A stretch of 64,000 nucleotides of DNA from Anthracocystis setariae (lineage: Eukaryota; Basidiomycota; Ustilaginomycetes; Ustilaginales; Ustilaginaceae), in contig CAKMXJ010000007.1 of assembly GCA_928724745.1 (NCBI GenBank), forward strand, positions 310,001 to 374,000, written 5' to 3'. The notes below the pieces were generated by a model. That model was given only the letters and a program-made list of their open reading frames with translations. It ran no database searches and was not told the origin of the DNA. Position numbers and translations under genes: made by a program. This document shows, piece after piece, positions 1 to 10,998 of the stretch (positions are counted from its first letter, which is position 1; each line of letters opens with the position of its first letter).

Positions 1-767
1 GTGCCGGGCAAGCCACACACGTACAGACAGCACGCTTGCGCATCGCCATCGAGTTCGACGTTGAGATCCTGGGCGCGTTGCGGCGCGTCGGTGAAGAGCG
101 CCAACGTGTGCTGTAGGAAGAGCTGGATTGCGGTGCGTTCGTGTTGGCGACCGACCACTTTGACGTGGTGCTCGCCGAGCTTGCCTGCAGCTGCACTGGT
201 GATCGTGAGTCCAGCCTCGGTCTCGGCCGGGTCGACGCCGGCAGCGTATCGGAGCAACGATCTTGCGTGCGCATAGACGCTCGAGAACTTTTCGAGGTTG
301 ACGCGCTTGAGCAGCGCAGGATTGAGCGACGGAGATGGGTGGCGTTCGGATGAGCACGATGAGGTCGGAGCTGAAGAGTGTTCCGAGATGCTCTGCGTGT
401 CGAAGAGCGAGCTCTGTGCCGACTCTTGCGAGGAGATGGGCAAGTACGAGGTGGAGTCGTCGTTGGGGGTGACGTGGATGGCGTAGCGCGATGTGCTGGG
501 GCTGTCGAGGTAGTGGGTGTTGGAAGAACGCTTTGTGGGGGTCTGGATTCTCATGCGCGAGAGCGAACTGGCTGGTAAAGTGTCATCGGCAGCAGCATCA
601 AAGTCGAAGTGGTTGCGCGATCGTTTTCTACCCGACGATGCCGAATGGGTAGATGGGCAGTGCGTAGGGGTGAGCTCGGATGGGTTGTGAGTGCTGGTAG
701 AAGAGCAGCTGAAGCCGACTTGATCTGATGAGGTGCGCGTCAAGCGTCTTGAAGGTGTTGATGGCAT
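1..767 (-). CDS. CDC6: Cdc6-type replication licensing AAA+ ATPase, N-terminal part (runs off the left edge)
   Basis: Reading the minus strand from the ATG at 767 gives 255 uninterrupted codons that run out of the window at position 1. The first ~150 residues are Ser/Thr/Pro-rich, with basic patches and minimal CDK sites such as TPTKR and SPST. Then comes a helical segment and the AAA+ entry: a VVGRQHERTAI box typical of Orc1/Cdc6 proteins, followed at the very edge by CLYVCGLPG, the start of the Walker A loop. Cdc6 loads the MCM helicase at origins with ORC and Cdt1 in G1, and CDK phosphorylation of the N-terminus normally controls its stability. Orc1 also has this Walker region but usually carries a BAH domain before it; none is visible here, which favours Cdc6. 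The C-terminal winged helix is outside the window. Confidence 0.8.
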   Translation of the reverse strand, partial: MPSTPSRRLTRTSSDQVGFSCSSTSTHNPSELTPTHCPSTHSASSGRKRSRNHFDFDAAADDTLPASSLSRMRIQTPTKRSSNTHYLDSPSTSRYAIHVTPNDDSTSYLPISSQESAQSSLFDTQSISEHSSAPTSSCSSERHPSPSLNPALLKRVNLEKFSSVYAHARSLLRYAAGVDPAETEAGLTITSAAAGKLGEHHVKVVGRQHERTAIQLFLQHTLALFTDAPQRAQDLNVELDGDAQACCLYVCGLPG

Positions 768-1157
768 CGTGTGAGCTGGTATGGTGAAGGCCGGATTGAA
801 GATGCGAGAGTTTGCCCAGAAAACGAATAGACGCAATGCAAGATGAACAGAAGAAAGAAAGAAAGAAAGAAGAAAAGGAAGGAAGAAACGAACGAAGGAA
901 CGACGATGCGATGCGATGCAAGAGAGAGACGATGGATGATGAGAGAGATGATGAACCGAGGCAATGATGAGCAACAAGACAATGAAAGGAAGGACGATCA
1001 GCCAACTGCATCTTTTTCGAAATCGTCTCGCGTATTTGAGGCACAAAAGGCACAGGAGGCAGAATAGCTGCAGAGCTGCAACAACGCGCACTACTACTGC
1101 TGCATGCCAGAGGACGCGTAAATTGGCGCGTCGTGGGCGATCCGACGAGAGAAAGTG

Positions 1158-1159
<2 letters not shown>

Positions 1160-1199
<40 letters not shown>
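1160..1199. repeat. (AG)n microsatellite
   Basis: About 20 uninterrupted AG units lie between Cdc6 and the KEN-box gene. The 768-1496 interval around it is low-complexity (GAAA-rich at 850-900, CTCTCTGT-rich at 1285-1330) and may also hold the unresolved 3' end of the neighbouring minus-strand gene. Confidence 0.9.
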
Positions 1200-1202
<3 letters not shown>

Positions 1203-1496
1203 GGAAATCACGAATGTGACTGTGGCCAAAAAATGCAGTTGACTGAACTGTGCCTGCCTACAGTCACATTCTGTGATTGATTGACACTGCTCTCTCTGTC
1301 TCTCTCTGTCCTCTCTGTGCCTCTGTCTCCCCTCGTCTAGTGGAGTTTTTATTTTTGGCAAGGCTGCAAATCTGCAGTGAATCGATCGACGAGGCTGCAG
1401 CTTCAACTGCAACTGCAACTGCAATGGCAACCCGCCAACCTTGCCAGCAACCACAAATTTCTACCATCAGCATCCACCAGATTGAGAGCAACTTAC

Positions 1497-2151
1497 CTGA
1501 AGTGATCGACAAGTCCGAGTGGGTGGAGCTTCGACTGAGACGACGCAGAGTCGATGATGGCTGTGATGAGAACGTCGGACGCTCCATCAGACTGGTTGGT
1601 CGAGATCGGGCGGTGCGTCGAATGGCTTGCTCGTGCTGAGCATCTCGGGCTTCCGACTGGAGCACGTCTTGGGACGCGCAGCGGAAAGGCGCCACATTCT
1701 CCTTGTTGCTGTCATCGCGTCGATCGGCGGCTGGAGACAAGCAAGAGCATCCACCCAATCGGCGCGAGTTGGCGCGATCGTCGTTCTCGTCGTCGGATGA
1801 GTCGCCAAACTCGGAACTGCCCAGGATGGAACGTCGAGATGAGCTGCTGGAACGCGATGAGAACTGACTCGATCCTCGCACGTATCGCGGTCTTGAAGTC
1901 GTCAAAGTGGAAGAAGCTGAGCTGCTGCACCTGGATGAGGAGCCCTTGGACGAGGCGCCAACGTTGACCTTGGCAACCGCGCCGCCAGTCAGAGCCCGAC
2001 ACGCTCCAGACTCGACAGCAGCGCCGGCCTGTACCTTTGCCTGGCTCTTGAGCACCATGATATCTTGGTTTTCGCAGTCCATCATGGCTGAGGTTGCCGT
2101 TCGCTGCGGTGTGGACCGCAAGCGCGCTGAGTGTGCCCTTGTCAGAGGCAT
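1497..2151 (-). CDS. Unrecognised Ser-rich protein with a KEN box; first exon, 3' end unresolved
   Basis: I do not recognise this protein. The ATG at 2151 sits in a good context (ACC before ATG) and opens a Ser/Arg-rich, probably disordered chain. The exon shows an acidic patch (SSDDENDD) and the short motif NKENVAP, which matches the KEN-box degron used by APC/C-Cdh1. After codon 218 the sequence reads TTCAG|GTAAGT, a canonical 5' splice site, with a branch-like GCTGATG shortly after. The frame stays open to 1264, giving 295 aa without splicing, but that tail looks translated from intron and CT-repeat DNA. Several AG acceptors are possible and I cannot choose one. A cell-cycle-regulated substrate is an inference from the motif only. 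Confidence 0.5.
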
Positions 2152-3625
2152 GGTACTCTGGCTGATAGGTGTCTCTCAGCGAAAAGATGAACGTGTTCCG
2201 TGCTGTTCCAATCTGAAATCGTGTCGCTGGGCTTGCGACCGTCTGACGAGCAAAGCTCCGCACTGAAGCAAGTCGGCTCGTCGCAGAGAGGCCCTGGAGG
2301 CGAGGTAGAGAAGGTCGAGCTGGGCAGCGTTGAGAGCCACCGGCGGTTGGTACGCAACACAGGTAGCTGTGCTGCTCGTTTCGATTCGTCAAGGGATGAA
2401 CTGAACGCCAACGGAGGACGGAGCGAGCCAAACGTCAAGAGCAAAGCTTTGGGTGCGAGGGAGGTCAAGATTAGACGACAGGAAGGGCGACACAGCGACT
2501 TGGGTCGTCTGAATCCTAAGCGCTCTACAGAGTCAACGAGGCACCAAGCGCTGTTGCCAGTAGTGCAGAACTTTCTCGCCTCTTCAAAGGCAGCACCCGA
2601 CCGATGCTCAGGCTTTGCTTCAACAAGGGTCCCTTCGTCGAAGCTTGCTTGCTTGCTTGCTTGCTTGCTTGGCCTCTTGCCTTGTTGCACTTTCACTTGC
2701 TCAAATCACATGCTCTCTGAAAGATTCGGGGCCGTGCAGCTGCAATAAATGTTGAGGTGTATTTTTCGCGTAAATTGACAACGCCTCTCGAACCAGACAG
2801 AGCGTGTCGTTTCTTCTTACGCGTCAACCGTGCGAAAAGCTTTGTCACGCTGGCTAGGTGCCATCATACCGTCCGTGCCATTCCGTCTCTAAGCGGGCGA
2901 AACCGTCAGCCAAAATGCAGTTCGGACACAGCATCTTGACTCGTTCAACTAGGCACGACGACCACAAACTGCGATATGTTGGCTCGGTCTGTTTTCCCAC
3001 CAGCGACGGCAGTGGACGACACTTTCACCGCTTCAATTCATTCAACCGAGATCGTGAGTGCGGCCCGCAAGATTTCTTCAAAGGCGTCGTGTGACAACAA
3101 CACAGTACTGTATCGTAGTAAGGCTTGCAAGCAGACAAGATCAATGTTGGCGCAGCGTTGAGCGTGAGCAAATGTATCCAACCAGGATGGCCAAATCATC
3201 TCGCGTGGCTTGCGGTGCAAAATGCAAGCATCCTCAAAAATGATACAGTACCGGTACAGTGCAGTAACAAGGCGAGCGTCAGAGTGCGTGTCTCAGACGA
3301 CACTGACGTGACATCACGAAACATTTTGAGTGATCTCTCAGAGAAAAAGATAGAGAGAGAGAGAGGAGAGAGGGTCCTCCTATAATAAATTCGGTCTTTC
3401 TGATTTCTCGAGCTGCAAAAAAAAAAAAGAAGTTACAGCAGAGCATGTACAGGATCTTGGGACGGCAGCAGCAGGCGAAACGCAAAGTGTATTGTGAATG
3501 GAGCTTAGTCTGTGCGAGTGATGAGGAAAGTCGGCCTTCATTGGTCCTGGCCGCTCATGTTCGGCCTTCGTTTGGGCTTAACCTGGAGCTCAGTCTCAGC
3601 AATCACGGATACCGGACGCAATTCT

Positions 3626-3663
<38 letters not shown>

Positions 3664-4267
3664 GGTCCCGCCGCCTCTTCGAGCCGTTCTTCACCGGAAC
3701 CAACAAAGCTTTGCCGAGTCGAGTGGAGAGTGCGCATCATATCACCATTTTACTATCATCATCCTGGTCCTGGTCCTGGTCCTGAGCCTGCTCCTGGCCC
3801 GACCCTTCTATCTTCACATCCATCCGATAGATCGACCGAATTCGTCTCATCTCTTGGCACTCCGAACGTTTCCCGACGCAGCGACGCAGCGCCCACACGA
3901 CTCAAAGCTCGAGACTCTAATCACTCAGGCACCATCCAGGTGCGCCCAACCCAACCGACTTTGCCGAACAAGGTTTGCCCATACAAGCTCAAGTGACGCG
4001 GCCTCACTTGCAACGCTTTGTACCACACCCAACAAGATCGGAGCGAGCAGCATCGAACGAGCGCAAACCTTCTCCAACCATCTTGGCTCGATCTCGGCGA
4101 CTGATAGGCGTAGCCACGCACCAACCACAGCCAGAAAGCCGACCGACAGGTTCCGGCGCCAAGGCTCGCTCGTACACAAGCAAGACGCCCGCTTTCCATC
4201 CTTTCTGGTCGTACCATACACATAAGTCTGCATCTCATCGTCGTCAGAAAGCTACCAGTGCGCGAGG
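2152..4267. other. Intergenic region and long CT-rich leader upstream of the Mdv1-like gene
   Basis: No ORF here looks like a real gene. The interval holds a (GCTT)n tract at 2643-2671, copies of the TACAGTA motif at 3102-3112 and 3244-3266, an AG-rich stretch near 3354-3374, and a (CT)n tract at 3630-3656. Pyrimidine-rich DNA of the last kind is common in fungal promoters and leaders. It separates two divergent genes, the KEN-box protein and the Mdv1-like gene. Confidence 0.6.
3630..3656. repeat. (CT)n microsatellite
   Basis: Thirteen or so CT units followed by a T run, about 610 bases before the start of the Mdv1-like gene, probably within its promoter or leader. Confidence 0.9.
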
Positions 4268-6700
4268 ATGAGCTACAGTCCCATGCTCGGCGCCGATGGG
4301 CGTAACGGTGAACCGAGCTCGCTTCCATCTTCGACCACGATCCGCAACACCCTCTCCGGCGCAATCAACTCGACAAAAGCTTATCTGCAACCCTTCGCGC
4401 CCGGTTCGCCGTACCTCGGTTCCAACGGTACCACTGGCGCCAACGAAGCCGGCCGCCTGCTCTCCGATGTTGCACCGCAGCTCATGACTACACGCATGAT
4501 GGCAGCTGTAGCCAACTCAAACACCGCGCTTGGCCTAACGCCGGATGGTCAGCGCCGCGCACGTCTCTTTCTTACGCCGGGCTTCTCCATCAGCAGTCCA
4601 GGCAGATCGCTTGTCCGCATCGGTGGCTCCCTCATTCAATCCGGTATCGGACGAGGTCCGATGAACGGCATCACATCGCATGAGCTCTTTGTGCTCGAAG
4701 AGAGCGATCGCATTCTTGCAACCGCGGCACAGGACCTGGATCTCGATTCACAGGATAGCCAGTACGCATCCAAGGGTACGGTCGAAGGCGCAAAGAACAG
4801 GTCCAACCCTGCTGTTTCTCTCTTGCGAGGTTTCCAAGCAACCATACCCAGCTCCACCGAAGGCCGTCAACGTCGCAGACGGGTACGAGCCATCGCAAGT
4901 GGCTTCGAAGATGGTCCTGAAGGCCCTACCAAGCTTGGTCTCAAAGCCATGGGCGACAAGGCTCGCGGACTCATGGTCGAAGGAGTAGAGACCGAGCCGG
5001 TCTCTGCTTTCCAGGCACGTGAGCAGCGCCATGCACGCCGAAACCAAGCAAGCCGCATCCTCTCGAGAGGCAAGGACGGTGCACGTACTTCGATGATCGA
5101 GCTCGAAGAGCTCGAAAGGCAGTTGCGCGAGATCGAGCGAGAGCAGGATGACGTGGGCGTCAGGAGATCCTTGATCGACTCCGAGATCGCAGCTGTGGAT
5201 GCCAAGATTAAGGTCCTCGAGCAGATCAAATCTGGCCTGCACAAAAAGTTGCTCGGACTCAGAGAGGAAGAATTGGAGCTCAACGACGAGCACGAGGGTG
5301 TCGCCGAGCTGTTGGCTGTACAGAAGCATCTGCGAGCTATGCCAGGCGGGCCTTCAGCCGCTGCGAACGCTGGTGCGTCAGGTGCCACAACAAGCCAAGG
5401 CAGCAGTCGTCGACGCAAAGGACCCCTCTTCATGCCTTCAGAGCACGACGAATTGCCGTCCGGTGTTGCCTTCATGACGCTCGCCGACCACTCGGCTCCA
5501 ATCACATCGCTCGACTTTACCGAACCATATGCAACCTTGGTATCAGCATCACTGGACGAGACCGTGCGAGTCTGGGATCTCGCTTCCGGGGATGAGGTTG
5601 GACGACTGCGCGGCCACTCGGGAATAGTCAAGTGTTTGCAAGTGGAGGACGAGGTGTGCATTACTGGTGGCACAGACAACACCATTCGCATTTGGGATCT
5701 GACCAAAGTGGAAAACTTCGAAGCTAGGCTTAGCATGACAGCGTCTGGAGAGCTGCAGCCAAGGAGGAGGTCGCCGGATCTGAACCGCAGCCATGCGTTT
5801 GCAGGGGATGAAAGCGTAGACAGCATCAAGATCCGCGATGGAGACACGTCTGTACGAGAGGAAGAAGAAGAGGAGGTGCGAGATGAGTTCGACCCATGCG
5901 TCAAGAGCCTCGAGGGCCACAGCAAGTCGGTGACTGCGTTGTACTTTGACGACAATTGCTTGGTGACGGGTGCCTCGGACAAGACTCTGCGTCAATGGGA
6001 TCTCAACACGGGCCAGTGTGTTCTCACAATGGACATCCTTTGGGCCATTTCGAACCCGACCTCGTCGCAAGCCATCTCGCAGTCCGAATTCGGCTTCCCC
6101 GATTCGCCTTCGCGGAAAGCGTCGTCTTCAGCGATCCTGGGACCCAGCCGACCGGATCTCACTTCGCGCGACTCTTTCTCAGTGCTCAACAATGTTTCGG
6201 GAGCGTTTGCATACCCTACACCTCCGTATGAGGACGGCAGTTGGGAAATGTACCAGGATTTCGTGGGTGGCCTGCAATTCTGGGGCTACGCTCTGGCGAG
6301 CGGCTCGGGCGATGGTGGCGTGCGCATGTGGGATATGCGAACAGGTCAGGCTCACCGCACGCTGCTGGGACATACTGCGCCAGTGACGTGCTTGCAGTTC
6401 GACGAGCATCATGTGATTTCGGGCAGTCTGGACAAGTCGATTCGTATTTGGGATCTGCGCATGGGCAGCATCTCAGATACCATCCGTTACGATCACCCGG
6501 TCACTGCATTGCAATTTGACTCGCGCAAGATCCTGGCAGCGACAGGCGAAAAGGGGGTCAAGATCTTCAACCGCACAACGCTGCAGCATGGTGCTCTGAC
6601 GCTCAACGGTCACACTGCGCCTGTCGAGAGGTTGCGCTACATGGACCGATATGCCGTTTCGGGTGCCAAGGACAGCGTCGTCAAGATCTGGGCTCTATAA
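4268..6700 (+). CDS. MDV1: Mdv1/Caf4-type mitochondrial division WD40 adaptor
   Basis: This intronless 810-residue protein has the Mdv1 layout. An N-terminal helical region is the part that binds Fis1 in yeast. A heptad-rich coiled coil lies at about residues 275-350 (ELEELERQLREIEREQDD), and a C-terminal beta-propeller starts near residue 400. WD repeats are plain: VRVWDLASG, IRIWDLTK, LRQWDLNTG, VRMWDMRTG, IRIWDLRMG and VKIWAL. In yeast, Mdv1 sits on the outer mitochondrial membrane via Fis1 and recruits the dynamin Dnm1 to fission sites. An acidic insert (about residues 480-545) and a Ser-rich insert split the propeller, which is unusual for WD40 proteins but common in fungal Mdv1. The start is the first ATG after a long CT-rich leader. 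Confidence 0.9.
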   Translation: MSYSPMLGADGRNGEPSSLPSSTTIRNTLSGAINSTKAYLQPFAPGSPYLGSNGTTGANEAGRLLSDVAPQLMTTRMMAAVANSNTALGLTPDGQRRARLFLTPGFSISSPGRSLVRIGGSLIQSGIGRGPMNGITSHELFVLEESDRILATAAQDLDLDSQDSQYASKGTVEGAKNRSNPAVSLLRGFQATIPSSTEGRQRRRRVRAIASGFEDGPEGPTKLGLKAMGDKARGLMVEGVETEPVSAFQAREQRHARRNQASRILSRGKDGARTSMIELEELERQLREIEREQDDVGVRRSLIDSEIAAVDAKIKVLEQIKSGLHKKLLGLREEELELNDEHEGVAELLAVQKHLRAMPGGPSAAANAGASGATTSQGSSRRRKGPLFMPSEHDELPSGVAFMTLADHSAPITSLDFTEPYATLVSASLDETVRVWDLASGDEVGRLRGHSGIVKCLQVEDEVCITGGTDNTIRIWDLTKVENFEARLSMTASGELQPRRRSPDLNRSHAFAGDESVDSIKIRDGDTSVREEEEEEVRDEFDPCVKSLEGHSKSVTALYFDDNCLVTGASDKTLRQWDLNTGQCVLTMDILWAISNPTSSQAISQSEFGFPDSPSRKASSSAILGPSRPDLTSRDSFSVLNNVSGAFAYPTPPYEDGSWEMYQDFVGGLQFWGYALASGSGDGGVRMWDMRTGQAHRTLLGHTAPVTCLQFDEHHVISGSLDKSIRIWDLRMGSISDTIRYDHPVTALQFDSRKILAATGEKGVKIFNRTTLQHGALTLNGHTAPVERLRYMDRYAVSGAKDSVVKIWAL

Positions 6701-7871
6701 ACACCGGTTCAGCTGGGCAGCTAGCTTCGTTATCCTTGAATCGTCCCAACTTGTTTGTATTCCTACCATGTGTTGTGCGCTCTGTGCGGCAAGTCGCACT
6801 AAGCAGGATCCATTTTAATGCTGACTCGAACACATACTTGGACGATGCTCAATCCATAGCGACCGACGATGAAGCCGTGTGATGAGCAGCACATCGTTGG
6901 TTGTGCTTTTTATCTTGTTTATTTTTTATTTCTAGAGTGACGAATTAAATCCAAAGCAGGATAGGAGAGGTGAGAACCCCTGTACTGTAACTCGACGCCT
7001 TGAGGAGGCGAAAGCCACGCAACGACGATCGCTGCAGAGAGTGAGCATCTGCTGCAAATCCGAACTTGAAATTGCCTGCAGAGCGTGCATACAGAATAAA
7101 GCAAATAATAATGAATTGAAAATGCAGCACAACCTCTGACCTTTCACCGAAATTCACGAGTTTGGTGTGTTTCGCCTTGAATTTCAACCAACGCGCTGCC
7201 AACAAACATGTGCAATACAGAGCAGTAATTCAACTAGAGTGGTACTCAACGTGTTCGCTGGCTTGTTCTGGCAGCACACACAGTCAGCTCGGCTTTGGAA
7301 TTCCTGCCAAAAAAAATCGGAAAGGATTGGTGTGCACGCCAATCCAACCGGCTGCGCTGCACTGCACTGCGCTGCACTGCGTTGGTTCGCTCATAGTGTA
7401 TTGACTGTTGTTGCCAAACCCATCATTATTCTTGATCGCCATCTCGTTGACTCAGGTCCCTTTCCACCGTCACTGCCATCTTCTTTTCGTCGCATCGATC
7501 CTTTTCTTTCGCCTCACTTGGGCATTCCTCCATTCTTCGAGCCTCTGAGCCCAGTCGACTCGCATCGTAGCAGCCAGCTCAACTCGCGACACCTTCCATC
7601 CCTTCTGTGGACGGCTCCGACCCTTTCCCCAGCCTCACTCACCATCTTCCAACTTGCTCGTCTTCCTACGGTCTTTGCTCTGCTCCAGCCACCATCAGCT
7701 TCCAACCCGATCGCACTTGACTCCACATTTTACAGCTACAAGTCTAGCATCGTTTCTGTCTTACCCAGCTCCTTCACTGCCCGATTCCTTTCACCTCGTA
7801 CCCTCCTTTCATCAGTCTCTTCCTGGCAACCCTTGCGACTCCGGTAACGAGAGCTGCAACACTCACACAAA
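6701..7871. other. Intergenic region between the Mdv1-like gene and Chs7
   Basis: The first few hundred bases are AT-richer and contain one TGTACTGTAA copy (6981-6990). The last 450 bases are strongly CT/TC-rich, as expected for the Chs7 promoter and leader. Open frames here are low-complexity and unconvincing. Confidence 0.6.
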
Positions 7872-8915
7872 ATGGTGGGATTCTCTTTCGGGTCCTACAA
7901 CTTTGTCTGCGATCAAGTCGCCATGGTCGTCTGTCCATTGCTTGGCGCCTCTGGTCTCGGCCTCGAGCCCACGTGCTATTCCAGAAACGTCGAAATCAAC
8001 AAGACCATCATCTTCCAACCTGCCACCTGTTTCATCCATGTTGCCGCACTCGTCATGACTGCGATCATGGTCTATCACGTTCGCAGCAAGTACACCGCCG
8101 TCGGACGAAAAGAGATCGTGCTCTTCTTCTACCTCTACGCGCTTTCCGAGGTGTTGGTCATCTTCCTGGATTCCGCCATCGTCCCCACCTACTCGGCAGC
8201 ATACCTCTACCTCGCAGCCGTCTACGTCGGACTCAAAACCGCCATCTTTTGGTGCCTGTTGATCAACGGTTTCGTCGGCTTCCAGTTTGCCGAGGACGGT
8301 ACACCCAAATCGCTGTGGTTCATTCGACTTTCTTCCTTGGTTCTGTTTGCGATCGGCATGCTCGTTTCGCTTGCCACTTTCAAAGGTCTTGCTGGCATGT
8401 CGCCTACCAAGCAGATCGGGCTGTGGGTGGTGGAGCTCGTGTTCCCTTTGGCATGTGTGCTGATCTACGTTGTCTCGCAGGTGTTGCTGGTGCTGCGAAC
8501 TCTGGACGACCGATGGCCGTTGGGCGACATTACGTTTGGTATGTTCTTCTTCGCTTCGGGTCTGATCCTCATGTTTGCGTTTGGACAGGAGGTGTGTCGT
8601 GCGGTCAAGCACTACATCGACGGCACGTTCTTCGGTACGCTGTGCATGCTGCTCGCCGTGATGATGGTGTACAAGTATTGGGACTCGATCACCAAGGAGG
8701 ATCTCGAATTCTCGGTGGGAAGCAAGCAAGCCGTGTGGGAGGTCAAGGATCCTCTATTTGGCGCATCGTCGTCGGAAGGTGATGGTACGCTCTTGGGCGC
8801 AGCAAGTGCAATGACGCACGAATCGTTCAGAGGTACCAGTCCGTCGAGGCTGACACCTCAGGGTCCCGGTAAGAGCCCTATGGGTTATCCTCCCGTCGGC
8901 AACTATTCGCACTAA
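7872..8915 (+). CDS. CHS7: Chs7-type chitin synthase export chaperone
   Basis: The 347-residue product has a short N-terminal segment with several cysteines (residues 13-37), seven hydrophobic helices between about residues 50 and 275, and a soluble C-terminal tail. Helix-bearing stretches such as [20 protein letters not shown] and [19 protein letters not shown] are characteristic of the Chs7 family. Chs7 is an ER membrane protein needed for class IV chitin synthase (Chs3 type) to leave the ER and reach the cell surface. The start is well placed (CACAAAATGG) and the length is close to the family's usual 310-350. No intron is seen. The C-terminal ~60 residues are Ser/Gly/Pro-rich. Confidence 0.92.
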   Translation: MVGFSFGSYNFVCDQVAMVVCPLLGASGLGLEPTCYSRNVEINKTIIFQPATCFIHVAALVMTAIMVYHVRSKYTAVGRKEIVLFFYLYALSEVLVIFLDSAIVPTYSAAYLYLAAVYVGLKTAIFWCLLINGFVGFQFAEDGTPKSLWFIRLSSLVLFAIGMLVSLATFKGLAGMSPTKQIGLWVVELVFPLACVLIYVVSQVLLVLRTLDDRWPLGDITFGMFFFASGLILMFAFGQEVCRAVKHYIDGTFFGTLCMLLAVMMVYKYWDSITKEDLEFSVGSKQAVWEVKDPLFGASSSEGDGTLLGAASAMTHESFRGTSPSRLTPQGPGKSPMGYPPVGNYSH

Positions 8916-8925
8916 TTGCGCAACT

Positions 8926-8929
<4 letters not shown>

Positions 8930-8963
<34 letters not shown>
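8930..8963. repeat. (CA)n microsatellite
   Basis: Seventeen CA units begin 15 bases after the Chs7 stop codon, so the repeat is probably transcribed in the Chs7 3' UTR. Confidence 0.9.
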
Positions 8964-8964
<1 letters not shown>

Positions 8965-9072
8965 TCGTTTCTTTCTTGACATCATCCTTTCTACCATCCC
9001 TCTTTACGTATGTCGCACTTGCCAATTTTCGGACACTTTCTTCCCCTTTTCTATATCTCGCGACTTGGGGCG

Positions 9073-10998
9073 TTAGTGAAGTGTGTGATGACCTTTGCTC
9101 TTGTTGGTGTGCAGATCTATCTTGGCTGAGCGGGATCCGAATTGCATTGCGGTTTTCTTGAGTTTGGCCGCCTCGATGAGACCGAGGTGATTGGCTGCGG
9201 ATCTGAGGAGGAATTTATCCGCCTTGGCGTTTTTGTCGTTCAAGGTTGCCAGGTGGATTTTGGCCGAGATGGGGATCGAGGTGAGCAAGGTACGAACCGA
9301 ATTGTCGAGGTAAGGGTAGCGCGATTCTTTGGCGTGGTGCGAGAGGATCCGATCGTCCCGACCGAGGTTTCGTGTGGGGAGTCGGTCGAGATCCATCTGC
9401 AGTTCTGCCACCAGCGAAGAGGGCGAAGAGGTGTAGGCGTTACGATGACGCGAGTAGCCACCGAGGAGTTCGTCTGCGCCGAGACCCGAAATCAACACGC
9501 GCGCCGGCGAGGTATACGGTTCCAAACTGCAACTGCCGCGGGTAGAGGCGGAAGAGGGTGTGAGAAAGCCTTGCGCACGAGAAGCAAAGTAGAGTGCCGA
9601 GGCTATGGAAAGGTCCATGACCGAAGAGCTTGGTAGCATGAGCGCCTCAACGGTTGACCGATGGTGCACGTAGTCGGTATAGGGCACATTGATCGATACA
9701 AAGTTCCAGGTACGGTCGGGTGCGAGCTTGCACAGTTCAGCGTAGGATGCGAGACCCGTCAACCGATCGGGTACGGCGTAGATGTCATCCAAAATCCCAT
9801 CTTGTTCCTTCTCTTTGTCTGACTGCTTGGTCGCACTTTTCTGCGATGCCGTAGCAGATTCCAGCTCGTCGATCGGCAGCCTGCCTGGATGCCGAGTACC
9901 CTTGCCATACTTGTTGGACACCGGCTTGGCTTTGGCTCGGAGCCGCTTGTCTCTCTCGAGCTTGGCCGCTTCGAGAGCCCGGACGTTCTCGAACGCCACG
10001 TTCAGCAAGTCGATCGGCTGTTCTGGCGGCACATATCGATGCGCCAGCAGCGCCAGAGTAGTGCAGTCGATCCCACCAGAAAAGAGGATGGCAACGTGAG
10101 CTTCCGTAGCGGGCTGCGACGTGTTGATGTTGGTGACTCGTCTGCGTACGCTCGAAGAGAGCACCTCGAGGAAAGCAGCCCGAACCTGATCTTGGTCGCT
10201 TTGACTTGGATGTGGATGCTCTTGCTGATCGGGATGACGCAGCTCGTGGAGGACGAGTCTGGAGGTGAAGCGGGAGGCGAAGCGCACGAGCGGTTGAGGC
10301 GAGGTGGGCTTGTCGAGGAGATCGATGGACCAGAGCGAGGAGCAGTCGATCTCTGTAAGGCTTGAGTCGGGATCAGCTAGCTCTGCGCTGCTGACAGACA
10401 AAATAGCGAGCGAGGAGTTTTGCTTGGATTGATGCAGGAGAAGCGATCTTCGACCGAGCGGATCGCGGCCAAAGAAGAGTCGAGATCGGTTGCGGTCGAG
10501 CAGGACAAAGGCATAGGGGCCTTCCACCTCGGCTAGAGCGATCGAGAGCGCCTGTTGGACCGAAGCTTGGACGCCAGCACCAGCCTGGTGCTCCTTGACA
10601 AGCTGCTGTATTCTGTCCAAGAGGATCACTCCATCGTTCTCGCCGGCGTCGAGTCTTACGCGGGACGAGGTTGCATGATTCAAAGTGGTATCCCAATCGA
10701 AGATTTGACCGTTCCAAGCTAGAAGCAAGCATCCATCGGAGCTGGAGATTGGCTGAGCGGTGATGCCTTGACCCCGTAGACTCAGAACACTTGAGCTGAG
10801 AGAGAGCGACCAGTGTTGGCTATTGGCGGATAAGTGAAAGTCATGTCGAACAGTGCTGCTGAAATCGGGCCCTCGTCGATCGATGTTGTGCAGCACGGAT
10901 GGCCAGACTTGCTGAAGCTTGGGGGCAAGAGGTTGTTGCTCTGAGTCGTCTTGTTGAGGCGCAGATGTAGGCGCAATCAAGATGCCGATGCCACACAT
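9073..10998 (-). CDS. Asparagine synthetase domain-containing protein (Asnsd1-like)
   Basis: The start chosen is the ATG at 10998. It gives MCGIG, which exposes the Cys2 nucleophile of class II glutamine amidotransferases after Met removal; a longer frame from 11073 would bury it. The protein is 641 aa. The N-terminal half is the amidotransferase fold, with RRGPDF near residue 50. The C-terminal half is the ATP-pyrophosphatase fold, with the SGGID P-loop near residue 307 and GLGADELLGGYSRHR near residue 525. Overall order matches Asnsd1/YML096W-type proteins rather than the housekeeping Asn1, which is shorter and better conserved. Actual substrate is unknown for this family. No intron is seen. 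Confidence 0.85.
   Translation of the reverse strand: MCGIGILIAPTSAPQQDDSEQQPLAPKLQQVWPSVLHNIDRRGPDFSSTVRHDFHLSANSQHWSLSLSSSVLSLRGQGITAQPISSSDGCLLLAWNGQIFDWDTTLNHATSSRVRLDAGENDGVILLDRIQQLVKEHQAGAGVQASVQQALSIALAEVEGPYAFVLLDRNRSRLFFGRDPLGRRSLLLHQSKQNSSLAILSVSSAELADPDSSLTEIDCSSLWSIDLLDKPTSPQPLVRFASRFTSRLVLHELRHPDQQEHPHPSQSDQDQVRAAFLEVLSSSVRRRVTNINTSQPATEAHVAILFSGGIDCTTLALLAHRYVPPEQPIDLLNVAFENVRALEAAKLERDKRLRAKAKPVSNKYGKGTRHPGRLPIDELESATASQKSATKQSDKEKEQDGILDDIYAVPDRLTGLASYAELCKLAPDRTWNFVSINVPYTDYVHHRSTVEALMLPSSSVMDLSIASALYFASRAQGFLTPSSASTRGSCSLEPYTSPARVLISGLGADELLGGYSRHRNAYTSSPSSLVAELQMDLDRLPTRNLGRDDRILSHHAKESRYPYLDNSVRTLLTSIPISAKIHLATLNDKNAKADKFLLRSAANHLGLIEAAKLKKTAMQFGSRSAKIDLHTNKSKGHHTLH

Noticed and set aside
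628..1161. 177-codon minus-strand frame between Cdc6 and the KEN-box gene
   Set aside because: It overlaps the Cdc6 start in another frame and is translated mostly from simple repeats, with runs of Ser and Phe.
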